NCBI RefSeq assembly: GCF_008704395.1
Contig: NZ_CP023695.1
Coordinates: 5,642,001-5,706,000, forward strand
DNA length: 64,000 nucleotides
Direction of reading: 5' to 3'
DNA from: Streptomyces alboniger
Lineage (GTDB): Bacteria > Actinomycetota > Actinomycetes > Streptomycetales > Streptomycetaceae
Shown here: positions 15,691 through 23,966 of the stretch, piece after piece
How the letters are laid out: each line of letters opens with the position of its first letter
How positions within the stretch are numbered: position 1 is the first letter of the stretch
Notes under the pieces: generated by a model
What the model saw: the letters and a program-made list of their open reading frames with translations, nothing else
What the model was told of the DNA's origin: nothing
The model's database searches: none
Made by a program: the position numbers and the translations under genes

Positions 15691-17408
15691 GCCGTCCCGG
15701 AGGCCACCCCGCCGAACCACGCCGTCTCACCCCCTACGAGTACGCCTCGACGCACGGCCCGCGCGCCGGTGACCACGTCCGGCTCGGCGACTCCGGGCTG
15801 ACGATCCGCGTAGAGTCCGACGCCCAGAAGTACGGCGACGAATTCCTCGCGGGATTCGGCAAGACCGCCCGCGACGGACTGCACCTGAAGGCCGCCGCCG
15901 TCCGCGAGACCTGCGACGTCGTCATCAGCAACGTCGTCGTCATCGACGCCGTGCAGGGCATCCGCAAGGTGTCCATCGGCATCAGGGAAGGCCGCATCCA
16001 CGCCATCGGGCGGGCGGGGAACCCGGACACGCTCGACGCCGTCGACGTCGTCGTCGGCACCGGCACGTCCATCGTGTCGGGCGAGGGGCTGATCGCCACC
16101 GCCGGATCCGTGGACACCCACGTGCACCTGCTGTCGCCGCGGATCATGGAGGCCTCGCTCGCCTCCGGGGTCACCACGATCATCGGCCAGGAGTTCGGGC
16201 CGGTGTGGGGCGTGGGCGTCAACTCGCCGTGGGCACTGCGGCACGCCTTCAACGCCTTCGACGCCTGGCCGGTCAACATCGGCTTCCTCGGCCGTGGTTC
16301 GTCCTCGCACGACGCCCCGCTGATCGAGGCGCTCGCCGAGGGCGGCGCGTCCGGCTTCAAGGTGCACGAGGACATGGGCGCGCACACCCGCGCCCTGGAC
16401 ACCGCGCTGCGCGTCGCCGAGGAGCACGACGTACAAGTGGCCCTGCACAGCGACGGGTTGAACGAGTGCCTGTCGGTCGAGGACACCCTGAAGGTCCTCG
16501 AAGGGCGCACCATCCACGCCTTCCACATCGAGGGCTGCGGCGGCGGCCACGTCCCGAACGTCCTGAAGATGGCGGGCGTACCGAACGTCATCGGCTCCTC
16601 CACCAACCCCACCCTGCCCTTCGGCCGGGACGCCGTCGCCGAGCACTACGGCATGATCGTCTCCGTCCACGACCTGAAGACCGACCTGCCGGGCGACGCG
16701 GCCATGGCCCGCGACCGCATCCGCGCCGGGACGATGGGCGCCGAGGACGTCCTGCACGACCTGGGCGCCATCGGCATCACCTCGTCCGACGCGCAGGGCA
16801 TGGGCCGGGCCGGCGAGACCGTACGCCGCACCTTCGCGATGGCCGGGAAGATGAAGGCCGAGCTGGGCCCCATGGAGGGCGACGGCGAGCGCGACGACAA
16901 CGCGCGTGTCCTGCGCTACATCGCCAAGCTGACCATCAACCCCGCCCTCGCGCACGGCCTCGCCCACGAGGTCGGGTCCATCGAGGTCGGCAAGCTCGCC
17001 GACATCGTGCTGTGGCGCCCCGAGTACTTCGGCGCGAAGCCCCAGCTGGTCCTCAAGTCCGGCTTCCCCGCCTACGGCGTCGTCGGCGACCCGAACGCCG
17101 CGACCGACACCTGCGAACCGCTCGTCCTCGGCCCGCAGTTCGGGTCGTACGGCGCGACGCCCGCCGACATCTCCGTGGCGTTCGTCGCGCAGGCCGCGCT
17201 CGACCAGGGCAACGACCTGATGCCGACCCGCAGGCGTCGCGTCGCCGTCCGGGGCACGCGCGGCATCGGCCCCGCCGACCTGCGGCTGAACTCCCGCACC
17301 GGCTCCGTCGACGTGAACCAGAAGACCGGCCTGGTCACCCTCGACGGCGACCCGGTCCGCTCCGGGCCCGCCGACTCCGTCTCCCTCAACCGCCTCTACT
17401 TCCTTTGA
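15687..17408 (+). CDS. ureC: Urease alpha subunit-like nickel amidohydrolase, non-canonical
   Basis: The 573-aa protein aligns with urease alpha over its full length. The metal centre is intact: H145 and H147 (DTHVH), K225 (GFKVHED, the carbamylated Lys) and H227. H254 (VALHSD), H288 (GGGH) and D368 (TSSDAQGMGR) are also present. The flap keeps the general-acid His (H328) and the Arg of ARDRIR. Two things differ from true ureases. The near-invariant GGGTGPAAGTxAT substrate loop is replaced by GQEFGPVWGVGVNSP (168-181). The flap CHH becomes V327-H328-D329, losing the Cys. It therefore looks like a urease-fold hydrolase with changed specificity. A weak urease remains possible. Confidence 0.85.
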   Translation: MSRPGGHPAEPRRLTPYEYASTHGPRAGDHVRLGDSGLTIRVESDAQKYGDEFLAGFGKTARDGLHLKAAAVRETCDVVISNVVVIDAVQGIRKVSIGIREGRIHAIGRAGNPDTLDAVDVVVGTGTSIVSGEGLIATAGSVDTHVHLLSPRIMEASLASGVTTIIGQEFGPVWGVGVNSPWALRHAFNAFDAWPVNIGFLGRGSSSHDAPLIEALAEGGASGFKVHEDMGAHTRALDTALRVAEEHDVQVALHSDGLNECLSVEDTLKVLEGRTIHAFHIEGCGGGHVPNVLKMAGVPNVIGSSTNPTLPFGRDAVAEHYGMIVSVHDLKTDLPGDAAMARDRIRAGTMGAEDVLHDLGAIGITSSDAQGMGRAGETVRRTFAMAGKMKAELGPMEGDGERDDNARVLRYIAKLTINPALAHGLAHEVGSIEVGKLADIVLWRPEYFGAKPQLVLKSGFPAYGVVGDPNAATDTCEPLVLGPQFGSYGATPADISVAFVAQAALDQGNDLMPTRRRRVAVRGTRGIGPADLRLNSRTGSVDVNQKTGLVTLDGDPVRSGPADSVSLNRLYFL

Positions 17409-17419
17409 AGGTGTACGTC

Positions 17420-18457
17420 ATGTCTGCTGCCGCCGACGGCTTCCGCATGCCCGCCGAGTGGGCCCCGCACGAGCGCACCTGGATGGCGTGGCCGGGCCCC
17501 AACCCCACCTTCGACGACCCCGAGGGCCTGGACGAGTCCCGCCTCGCCTGGGCGAACGTCGCCCGTGCCGTACGCCGCTTCGAACCCGTCACCGTGGTGT
17601 GCGGCCCCGCCCAGTCCGCGTACGCGACCGAACTCCTGGGCCCCGACATCGAGGTGGTGGAACGCGACCTGGACGACGCCTGGATGCGCGACATCGGCCC
17701 GACCTTCCTCACCGACGGCAAGGGGCGACTGGCCGCCGTCGACTGGACGTTCAACGGCTGGGGCGCCCAGGAGTGGGCCCGCTGGGACCACGACTCCAAG
17801 ATCGGGGCGTACGTCGCCGACCTCGCGGGCGCCCGCACGTACGCCTCGCACCTCGTGAACGAGGGCGGCGGCATCCACGTCGACGGCGAGGGCACCGTCC
17901 TGCTCACCGAGACCGTCCAGCTCGGCCCCGAACGCAACCCCGGCCTGACCAGGGAGGAGGTCGAGGCGGAGATCCACGCCCAGCTCGGCACCACCAAGGC
18001 GATCTGGCTGCCGCGCGGCCTCACCGCCGACTACCCCGGCCACGGCTTCGGCACCCTCGGCCACGTCGACATCGTCGCCGCCTTCGCCGCGCCCGGCGTC
18101 GTCCTCGTCCACTCCCAGCGCGACCCGTCGCACCCCGACTTCGAGGTCAGCAAGGAGATCATCGCCACCCTGAAGGGCCGGACGGACGCCCGCGGCCGCA
18201 CCCTGCGGATCGTCGAGGTACCCGCACCGACCGTCCTCAAGGACGACGAGGGCTGGGTCGACTACTCCTACATCAACCACTACCTGTGCAACGGCGGCGT
18301 GGTCCTGTGCGCCTTCGGCGACCCGAACGACGAACTGGCGGCCGGAATCTTCCGCGGCCTCTTCCCCGACCGTACGGTGACGCTCGTCGACGCCCGTACG
18401 ATCTTTGCCGGGGGCGGTGGCATCCACTGCATCACCCAGCAGCAGCCCAAGGTGTGA
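17420..18457 (+). CDS. Agmatine deiminase-like guanidine-modifying enzyme
   Basis: The 345-aa protein belongs to the porphyromonas-type arginine/agmatine deiminase family. It shows WMAWPGPNP, DLDDAWMRDIGPTF, NGWGAQEWARWDHD, NEGGGIHVDGEG, GHVDI and the catalytic-Cys motif GGGGIHCITQQQP at the C-terminus. The family removes ammonia from a guanidine to leave a ureido group; agmatine gives N-carbamoylputrescine. Positions usually LEGGSIHVDG, GHVDN and GGGNIHC are changed here (NEGGGIHVDG, GHVDI, GGGGIHC), so the substrate may not be agmatine. It starts 11 bp after ureC with GAAGG upstream. No N-carbamoylputrescine amidase (AguB) is nearby, and the urease-like pair could fill that role. Confidence 0.85.
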   Translation: MSAAADGFRMPAEWAPHERTWMAWPGPNPTFDDPEGLDESRLAWANVARAVRRFEPVTVVCGPAQSAYATELLGPDIEVVERDLDDAWMRDIGPTFLTDGKGRLAAVDWTFNGWGAQEWARWDHDSKIGAYVADLAGARTYASHLVNEGGGIHVDGEGTVLLTETVQLGPERNPGLTREEVEAEIHAQLGTTKAIWLPRGLTADYPGHGFGTLGHVDIVAAFAAPGVVLVHSQRDPSHPDFEVSKEIIATLKGRTDARGRTLRIVEVPAPTVLKDDEGWVDYSYINHYLCNGGVVLCAFGDPNDELAAGIFRGLFPDRTVTLVDARTIFAGGGGIHCITQQQPKV

Positions 18458-18471
18458 CCAAGGAGTGAGAG

Positions 18472-19080
18472 ATGGCCGGTCAAGTCCGCACGCGGAAGAA
18501 CGCCCCTCCGCGTGAGGACGTACTGACCACCGCCATGGAGATGATCGCCGAGCGCGGCCTGGAGAAGCTGACCATGGCCGCGCTCGGCCGTGAGGTCGGC
18601 ATGAGCTCCGGGCACCTCCTCTACTACTTCAACACCAAGGACGAGCTGCTCCTGCGCACCCTGGAGTGGAGCGAGGGGCGCCTCGGCATCGAGCGCGGCC
18701 GGCTCCTCGCCCGCACCGGCACGGCCCGCGCGCGCCTGGACGCGTACGTCGAGCTGTACGTCCCCGACGGTCCCGGCGACCCCCACTGGACGCTCTGGCT
18801 GGAGGTCTGGAACCGCTCGCTCAACGCCGACGAGGAGGGCCGCGACCGGCAGGCCGCGATCGAGGGCGCCTGGCACCGCGACCTGGTGGCGCTGCTCGCG
18901 GAGGGCGTCTCGCGCGGGGAGTTCGGGGCGATCGACCCCGACCGGTTCGCGGCGCGGCTGCGCGCGCTGCTCGACGGGTTCTCCATCCATGTGGCGATCG
19001 GGCTGCGGGGCACCGGCCGCGAACAAGTCCTCGCGCACGTACGGGAGTTCCTGGACGGGGCGCTGGCCTCGGGCGCGTAG
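18472..19080 (+). CDS. TetR-family regulator of the urease-like operon
   Basis: The 202-aa protein has the TetR helix-turn-helix at residues about 15-60: REDVLTTAMEMIAERGLEKLTMAALGREVGMSSGHLLYYFNTKDELL. A C-terminal ligand domain ends GFSIHVAIGLRG. The GHLLYYFNTKDELL variant is common in BetI/AcrR-like regulators. It is the last gene of the operon, 14 bp after the deiminase, with AAGGAG upstream. The paired 17-bp dyads between the permease and ureAB are its most likely targets, giving one autoregulated divergent regulon. Confidence 0.88.
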   Translation: MAGQVRTRKNAPPREDVLTTAMEMIAERGLEKLTMAALGREVGMSSGHLLYYFNTKDELLLRTLEWSEGRLGIERGRLLARTGTARARLDAYVELYVPDGPGDPHWTLWLEVWNRSLNADEEGRDRQAAIEGAWHRDLVALLAEGVSRGEFGAIDPDRFAARLRALLDGFSIHVAIGLRGTGREQVLAHVREFLDGALASGA

Positions 19081-19257
19081 GGACGACCGGCGGCCTGTCT
19101 AGGTTGTACGCGTTCCGGCGGATTGCCCGCTGTCTGCTCATGCGTTTGTATCTTCGTGGGCCCGCACGACGAGCATCCGGCGTCGGGCCGCACCGGGCGG
19201 GGCACCGCTCCCGCGCCGCGAAGAAGAGCAGAAGAAGAGCACACGGGGGAACCACAC

Positions 19258-20508
19258 ATGCACCGCACCAAGCACCGCGCCGCGCTGGCGACCGCCGTCC
19301 TCGCCGCCGTCACGGCCACCTCCCTGCCCGCGGCCGTCGCCGCTCCGGCCGTGCCCCGCACCGAGGGCGTCAGCGTCACACCGGCGGGCAGGGCCGGGAA
19401 CGACACCTCCGCGAACGCCGTGATCAGCCGCGACGGCCGGTACGCCGCCTTCGACTCCGAGGCCTCCGACCTGGTCGCCGGAGACACGGGCGACCTCAGC
19501 GACATCTTCGTACGCGATCTGCGTACCGGGCGGACGGAACGCATCGCCCTCGAAGGACGCCAGGTCAGGAGCCCCTCGCTGAGCGCCGACGGCCGCTACG
19601 TCGCGATGATCACCAGCCCCGCCGACTCCTACTCCGACCGCGACGTACGCCTGTACGACCGCCGGACGAAGAAGACCGAGCGCCTCGACGTCGAACTGCC
19701 CGACGGCTACCCCGGCGACAGCGCGGGCAGCGTCTCCCTGAGCGCGAACGCGCGCTACGCCGTCTTCGACACGGACGGGCCGCAGTCCGACGGCACCGCG
19801 GTCTTCCTGCGCGACCGGAGGACCGGCACCACCGAGAGGATCAGCCACCCGTACACGGGCGGCGACGGGGAGCGCGACGCCCACTCGCCGACGGTCAGCG
19901 ACGACGGCCGCCGCGTCGCCTACGCCACCTCCTTCGCCAACGGCCCGCGCGGCGACGACTGGAGCGACCTGTGGCTGCGCGACCGCGGGACCGGGAAGGT
20001 GACGCAGATCGACCGCTCCCACGACGGCTCCAGGACCGAGAAGGAGTCCCTGCGGCCCTCCCTCAGCGGCGACGGCCGCACGGTCGTCTTCGAGTCCCGC
20101 GACACGCACCTGGTCCCGAACGACGCCGACGCCGCGTGGAACGTCTTCGTCCACGACATCGCCTCGGGCACCAACCGGCGCGTCCACGGCACCCAGGGCG
20201 GCCCCGGCGAGGCCTACACCCGCGCGCCCGCGATCAGCGCCGACGGCCGCTACCTCACGTACATGTCGGAGCTGTCCGAGCCGGGCTCCCAGTGGGGCAA
20301 GGAGTGGCCCGTCTACCTGCGGGACCTGAAGCAGGGCACCACCACGCTGGTCACCCCGGACGCCACGGGCGGCGCGGCCACGGCGGACGTCGGCCCGGGC
20401 GGCATCTCGGCGGACGGCCGCAGGGTCGCCTTCCTCTCCGGCGATCCGACGCTGCTGAGCGGCGACACCAACGACGGCGGCGACGCCTTCGTGCGGCACG
20501 TGCGCTGA
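19258..20508 (+). CDS. Secreted PD40/TolB-type beta-propeller protein
   Basis: The 416-aa protein has an N-terminal signal peptide (HRTKHRAALATAVLAAVTATSL, then AVAAPAV). Seven or so repeats follow, of the form S.DGRYVAF...DLVAGDTxxxSDIFVRDLxTGxTERI. Recognisable repeat cores include ISRDGRYAAF, LSADGRYVAM, VSDDGRRVAY, LSGDGRTVVF, ISADGRYLTY and ISADGRRVAF. The propeller probably binds a protein or polysaccharide outside the cell. No catalytic motif is seen. It follows the urease-like operon after about 180 bp and has its own terminator. Confidence 0.85.
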   Translation: MHRTKHRAALATAVLAAVTATSLPAAVAAPAVPRTEGVSVTPAGRAGNDTSANAVISRDGRYAAFDSEASDLVAGDTGDLSDIFVRDLRTGRTERIALEGRQVRSPSLSADGRYVAMITSPADSYSDRDVRLYDRRTKKTERLDVELPDGYPGDSAGSVSLSANARYAVFDTDGPQSDGTAVFLRDRRTGTTERISHPYTGGDGERDAHSPTVSDDGRRVAYATSFANGPRGDDWSDLWLRDRGTGKVTQIDRSHDGSRTEKESLRPSLSGDGRTVVFESRDTHLVPNDADAAWNVFVHDIASGTNRRVHGTQGGPGEAYTRAPAISADGRYLTYMSELSEPGSQWGKEWPVYLRDLKQGTTTLVTPDATGGAATADVGPGGISADGRRVAFLSGDPTLLSGDTNDGGDAFVRHVR

Positions 20509-20520
20509 CGTCCTCGTCGG

Positions 20521-20551
20521 TGCGGGCGGCGCGTCCCACGCACCGCCCGCA
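20521..20551 (+). terminator. Terminator after the propeller gene
   Basis: A perfect 9-bp stem TGCGGGCGG/CCGCCCGCA (20521-20529, 20543-20551) starts 12 bp after the stop codon. No T-run follows, as is common in Streptomyces. Confidence 0.6.
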
Positions 20552-20600
20552 TCGTGAGACGGTGCCGCGCGGCGCAAGCGAGCTGTGGCAGGCTGCCCCC

Positions 20601-20651
20601 GTGCTCTCGTTCGCCATGATTATTGGCAGCAGGCGCGCCGGTCCGCAGTGA
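20601..20651 (+). CDS. Putative leader peptide of cimA, MLSFAMIIGSRRAGPQ
   Basis: A 16-codon frame starts at GTG 20601. A -10-like CAGGCT (20589-20594) ends 6 nt upstream, so the mRNA would be leaderless and begin with this peptide. It carries tandem isoleucine codons ATT ATT (20619-20624), a codon that is very rare in GC-rich Streptomyces genes, plus one CTC Leu. An ATG at 20616 in the same frame is an alternative start. A perfect terminator with six T follows 55 bp downstream, before the isoleucine-pathway gene cimA. This is the expected arrangement for ribosome-mediated attenuation. Confidence 0.6.
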   Translation: MLSFAMIIGSRRAGPQ

Positions 20652-20706
20652 CCGTCTCGTACCACCAAGTACGGGCGGACACCGTCGTCCTCGACCCGCG
20701 CGCAGA

Positions 20707-20732
20707 CCTCTCGCACCCGCGAGGGGTTTTTT
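20707..20732 (+). terminator. Attenuator-type terminator upstream of cimA
   Basis: An 8-bp stem CCTCTCGC-ACCC-GCGAGGGG (20707-20726, one G-U pair) is followed by TTTTTT. It lies between a putative leader peptide and cimA, in the direction of cimA transcription. It is one of the few hairpins in the window with a full T-run. Confidence 0.75.
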
Positions 20733-20838
20733 CGTTTCCCGGCCCATCTTCAGCCGGACGCGGAGCGCGCGGGATCATTGTGGGCGGTGGAGCCGGTCCT
20801 TCCGGTAGACCGAGATCCGACACAGGAGCCAGATCAGC

Positions 20839-22443
20839 ATGACGGAAACCAGCACGCCCGACGATTCCTTCCATGTCTTCGACACGACGCTGCGCGACGG
20901 CGCGCAGCGCGAAGGCATCAACCTCACCGTCGCGGACAAGCTGACCATCGCCCGGCATCTGGACGACTTCGGCGTGGGCTTCATCGAGGGCGGCTGGCCC
21001 GGCGCCAACCCGCGCGACACCGAGTTCTTCGCGCGGGCCCAGCAGGAGATCACCTTCCGGCACGCCCAGCTCGTCGCCTTCGGCGCCACCCGCCGCGCGG
21101 GCGCCAAAGCGGCCGACGACCCGCAGGTCAACGCACTGCTGGCGGCCGGCGCCCCCGTCATCACCCTCGTCGCCAAGGCCCACGACCGGCACGTCGAACT
21201 CGCCCTGCGCACCACCCTGGACGAGAACCTGGAGATGGTCCGCGACACCGTCTCCTACCTCCGCGAGCAGGGCCGTCGGGTCTTCGTCGACTGCGAGCAC
21301 TTCTTCGACGGCTACCGCGCCAACCCCGAGTACGCGAAGTCCGTCGTGCGGGCCGCCGCCGAGGCGGGCGCCGACGTCGTCGTCCTGTGCGACACCAACG
21401 GCGGCATGCTGCCCGCGCAGGTCCAGGCCGTCGTCGCCACCGTCGCCGCCGACACCGGCGCCCGGCTCGGCATCCACGCCCAGGACGACACCGGCTGCGC
21501 GGTCGCCAACACCCTCGCCGCCGTCGACGCCGGCGCCACGCACGTGCAGTGCACGGCCAACGGCTACGGCGAGCGCGTCGGCAACGCCAACCTCTTCCCG
21601 GTCGTCGCCGCCCTGGAACTCAAGTACGGCAAGCGGGTCCTGCCCGAGGGCGCGCTGCGCGAGATGACTCGCGTCTCGCACGCCATCGCCGAGGTCGTCA
21701 ACCTCACGCCCTCCACCCACCAGCCGTACGTGGGCGTCTCCGCCTTCGCGCACAAGGCAGGCCTGCACGCCTCCGCGATCAAGGTCGACCCCGACCTGTA
21801 CCAGCACATCGACCCGGACCTCGTCGGCAACCGCATCCGCATGCTCGTCTCCGACATGGCGGGCCGTGCCTCCATCGAACTCAAGGGCAAGGAACTCGGC
21901 GTCGACCTCGGCGACGACCGCGCGCTGGTCGGCCGGGTCGTGGAGCGGGTCAAGGAGCGCGAACTCCAGGGCTACACGTACGAGGCCGCCGACGCGTCCT
22001 TCGAGCTGCTGCTCAGGGAGGAGGCCGAGGGCAGGGCGCGGAGGTACTTCCGGGTCGAATCGTGGCGGGCCATCGTCGAGGACCGCCCCGACGGCACGCA
22101 CGCCAACGAGGCGACCGTGAAGCTGTGGGCCAAGGGCGAGCGCATCGTCGCCACGGCGGAGGGAAACGGCCCGGTCCACGCGCTCGACCGGGCGCTGCGG
22201 GTCGGCCTGGAGCGGATCTACCCGCAGCTCGCCAAGCTGGAGCTGGTGGACTACAAGGTCCGCATCCTGGAGGGCAAGCACGGCACGTCCTCCACCACGC
22301 GTGTCCTGATCTCCACGTCCGACGGCACCGGCGAGTGGTCGACCGTCGGCGTCGCCGATAACGTCATCGCCGCGTCGTGGGGAGCGCTGGAGGACGCGTA
22401 CACCTACGGGCTGCTGAGGGCCGGGGTCGAGCCCGTCGAGTAG
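20839..22443 (+). CDS. cimA: Citramalate synthase
   Basis: This 534-aa enzyme condenses pyruvate and acetyl-CoA to (R)-citramalate, a threonine-independent route to 2-oxobutyrate and isoleucine. The catalytic half shows FHVFDTTLRDGAQREG, the HMGL-family active-site start. It also has VVVLCDTNGGMLP, the metal-binding IHAQDDTGCAVANT and CTANGYGERVGNANL. A C-terminal LeuA-type allosteric domain (about 390-534) would bind isoleucine. Length and the FxxTLRDGxQREGI pattern separate it from LeuA. The leader region suggests attenuation by isoleucine supply. Confidence 0.92.
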   Translation: MTETSTPDDSFHVFDTTLRDGAQREGINLTVADKLTIARHLDDFGVGFIEGGWPGANPRDTEFFARAQQEITFRHAQLVAFGATRRAGAKAADDPQVNALLAAGAPVITLVAKAHDRHVELALRTTLDENLEMVRDTVSYLREQGRRVFVDCEHFFDGYRANPEYAKSVVRAAAEAGADVVVLCDTNGGMLPAQVQAVVATVAADTGARLGIHAQDDTGCAVANTLAAVDAGATHVQCTANGYGERVGNANLFPVVAALELKYGKRVLPEGALREMTRVSHAIAEVVNLTPSTHQPYVGVSAFAHKAGLHASAIKVDPDLYQHIDPDLVGNRIRMLVSDMAGRASIELKGKELGVDLGDDRALVGRVVERVKERELQGYTYEAADASFELLLREEAEGRARRYFRVESWRAIVEDRPDGTHANEATVKLWAKGERIVATAEGNGPVHALDRALRVGLERIYPQLAKLELVDYKVRILEGKHGTSSTTRVLISTSDGTGEWSTVGVADNVIAASWGALEDAYTYGLLRAGVEPVE

Positions 22444-22504
22444 CCCCGTCCCCGCCGGACCTCGTCGGCCTCCGTCGGCGGCCCCGCTGGGTTACGTTCG
22501 AAGT

Positions 22505-23857
22505 ATGAGGAATCGGACGAAGCGGATCAGTGTGGGAGTGTCCGGGCTGCTGCTGGCTCTGGGTGCCGCGTCCTTCACGGCGGCGCCCGGGGCCGCGGCC
22601 GCGGCGGACACCTCGGAGGTGGCCGCGGCCTGGGAGAAGAGCCCGGTGTACGTCGATCCCGCGGCGTCGGACCAGCTGTCCGATTCCCAGGCCGACGCCC
22701 TCGCCCGGAAGATCGAGGACGCGGACAAGCCGGTGTTCGTGGCCGTGCTGCCGCAGGACTTCCCGCGCCAGGACCTCTTCCGGAAGCTGCGGACCGAGAC
22801 GGGCGTGACGGGTGTCTACGCGGTACGCCTCGGCGACGGCTTCGACGCGAAGGCCGACCGCGCGGTCCTTTCGGGCAACGCCGTCACCAACCTCGTCTCC
22901 CTCGTGCGGGGCGAGGACGCCGCCACCCAGCTCAACGGCTTCGTCGACGAGGCCCTCGCGCAGGCCGCGGGGAAGGCCCCGCAGTCCTGGAGCGGCGGCC
23001 CCGAAGGCGACGGCGTCTCGGTGGGCGCCCTCGCCGGTGTCGGCGTGGTGATCGTCGCCGGTGGCGTGGGCGCGTACGCCGTGATCCGGCGCAAGAAGCG
23101 GCGCCACGAGGAGGTGCAGCGCGAGGCGCTGCGCAAGCTGTCCGTCGTCGTCGACGAGGACATCACCGCGTTCGGCGAGGAACTCGACCGGCTCGACTTC
23201 CACCCCGCGGAGCCGGGCGCGGACGACGCGATGCGGGCCGACTACGAGCGCGCGCTCGACGCGTACGAGAAGGCCAAGTCGTCGATGGCGGCCGCGGTGC
23301 GCCCCGATGACGTGCGGGGGGTGACCGAGGCCCTGGAGGACGGACGCTTCTCACTGGCGCTGCTCGCCGCGCGACGCGAGGGGCGGCCCCTCCCGGAGCG
23401 GCGGGCGCCCTGCTTCTTCGACCCGCGGCACGGGCCTTCGGCCGAGGACGTCATGTGGGCGCCACCGGGCGGGCCCGAGCGTTCGGTCCCGGTGTGCGCG
23501 GCGGACGCGGCACGCCTGGCGGACGGGCAGGACCCGATGACCAGGACCGTGGCCACGGAGTCCGGGGAGCGGCGCCCCTACTGGGAGGCGGGGCCCGCGT
23601 ACGGGCCGTGGGCGGGCGGCTACTTCGGCGGGGGCATCCTGCCGGGGCTGCTGATCGGCACGATGCTCGGCGGCATGATGGCGGGACCGGCGTACGGGGC
23701 GGACTTCGGGGACGGGTACGGCGACTTCGGGGGCGGCGACTATTCGGGGGCGGACTTCGATCCCGGCGACTTCGGCGGCGGTGGCGGTGGCGGGGACTTC
23801 GGCGGGGGAGGGGACTTCGGGGGTGGCGGGGACTTCGGTGGGGGAGGCGGGTTCTAG
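22505..23857 (+). CDS. Glycine-rich single-pass membrane protein, TPM-like extracytoplasmic domain
   Basis: The 450-aa protein has a signal peptide (about 1-35) and an exported domain (about 40-160) with the VYVDPAASDQLSDSQADALARKI pattern. A membrane helix follows (VSVGALAGVGVVIVAGGVGAYAVI, about 176-199), then RRKKRR and a charged cytoplasmic region. The C-terminal tail is low complexity, built from DFGGGG repeats. This layout resembles TPM-domain proteins, though I cannot confirm the family. A -10-like TACGTT ends 6 nt before the ATG, so the transcript is probably leaderless. Function unknown. Confidence 0.72.
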   Translation: MRNRTKRISVGVSGLLLALGAASFTAAPGAAAAADTSEVAAAWEKSPVYVDPAASDQLSDSQADALARKIEDADKPVFVAVLPQDFPRQDLFRKLRTETGVTGVYAVRLGDGFDAKADRAVLSGNAVTNLVSLVRGEDAATQLNGFVDEALAQAAGKAPQSWSGGPEGDGVSVGALAGVGVVIVAGGVGAYAVIRRKKRRHEEVQREALRKLSVVVDEDITAFGEELDRLDFHPAEPGADDAMRADYERALDAYEKAKSSMAAAVRPDDVRGVTEALEDGRFSLALLAARREGRPLPERRAPCFFDPRHGPSAEDVMWAPPGGPERSVPVCAADAARLADGQDPMTRTVATESGERRPYWEAGPAYGPWAGGYFGGGILPGLLIGTMLGGMMAGPAYGADFGDGYGDFGGGDYSGADFDPGDFGGGGGGGDFGGGGDFGGGGDFGGGGGF

Positions 23858-23904
23858 GTCGGCGGGTGCCAGGGCGATCGCGAGCGGTCTTGCGCGAGGA
23901 GATG

Positions 23905-23928
23905 ACGAGACGGTACGGTTCGTCTCGT
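23905..23928. promoter_or_regulatory. Orphan TetR-type operator before the alpha/beta hydrolase gene
   Basis: A perfect dyad ACGAGACG-N8-CGTCTCGT overlaps the likely promoter of the gene at 23967. No regulator gene adjoins it. Confidence 0.5.
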
Positions 23929-23966
23929 AAGGCGTCAGTCGTAAGTTCGGCTCGTGGAGGTGGCTC

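Noticed and set aside
16650..16680. Apparent loss of the catalytic flap His in the urease-like alpha subunit.
   Set aside because: Ungapped alignment of the flap with canonical UreC shows H328 at the general-acid position. Only the Cys and the following His are changed.
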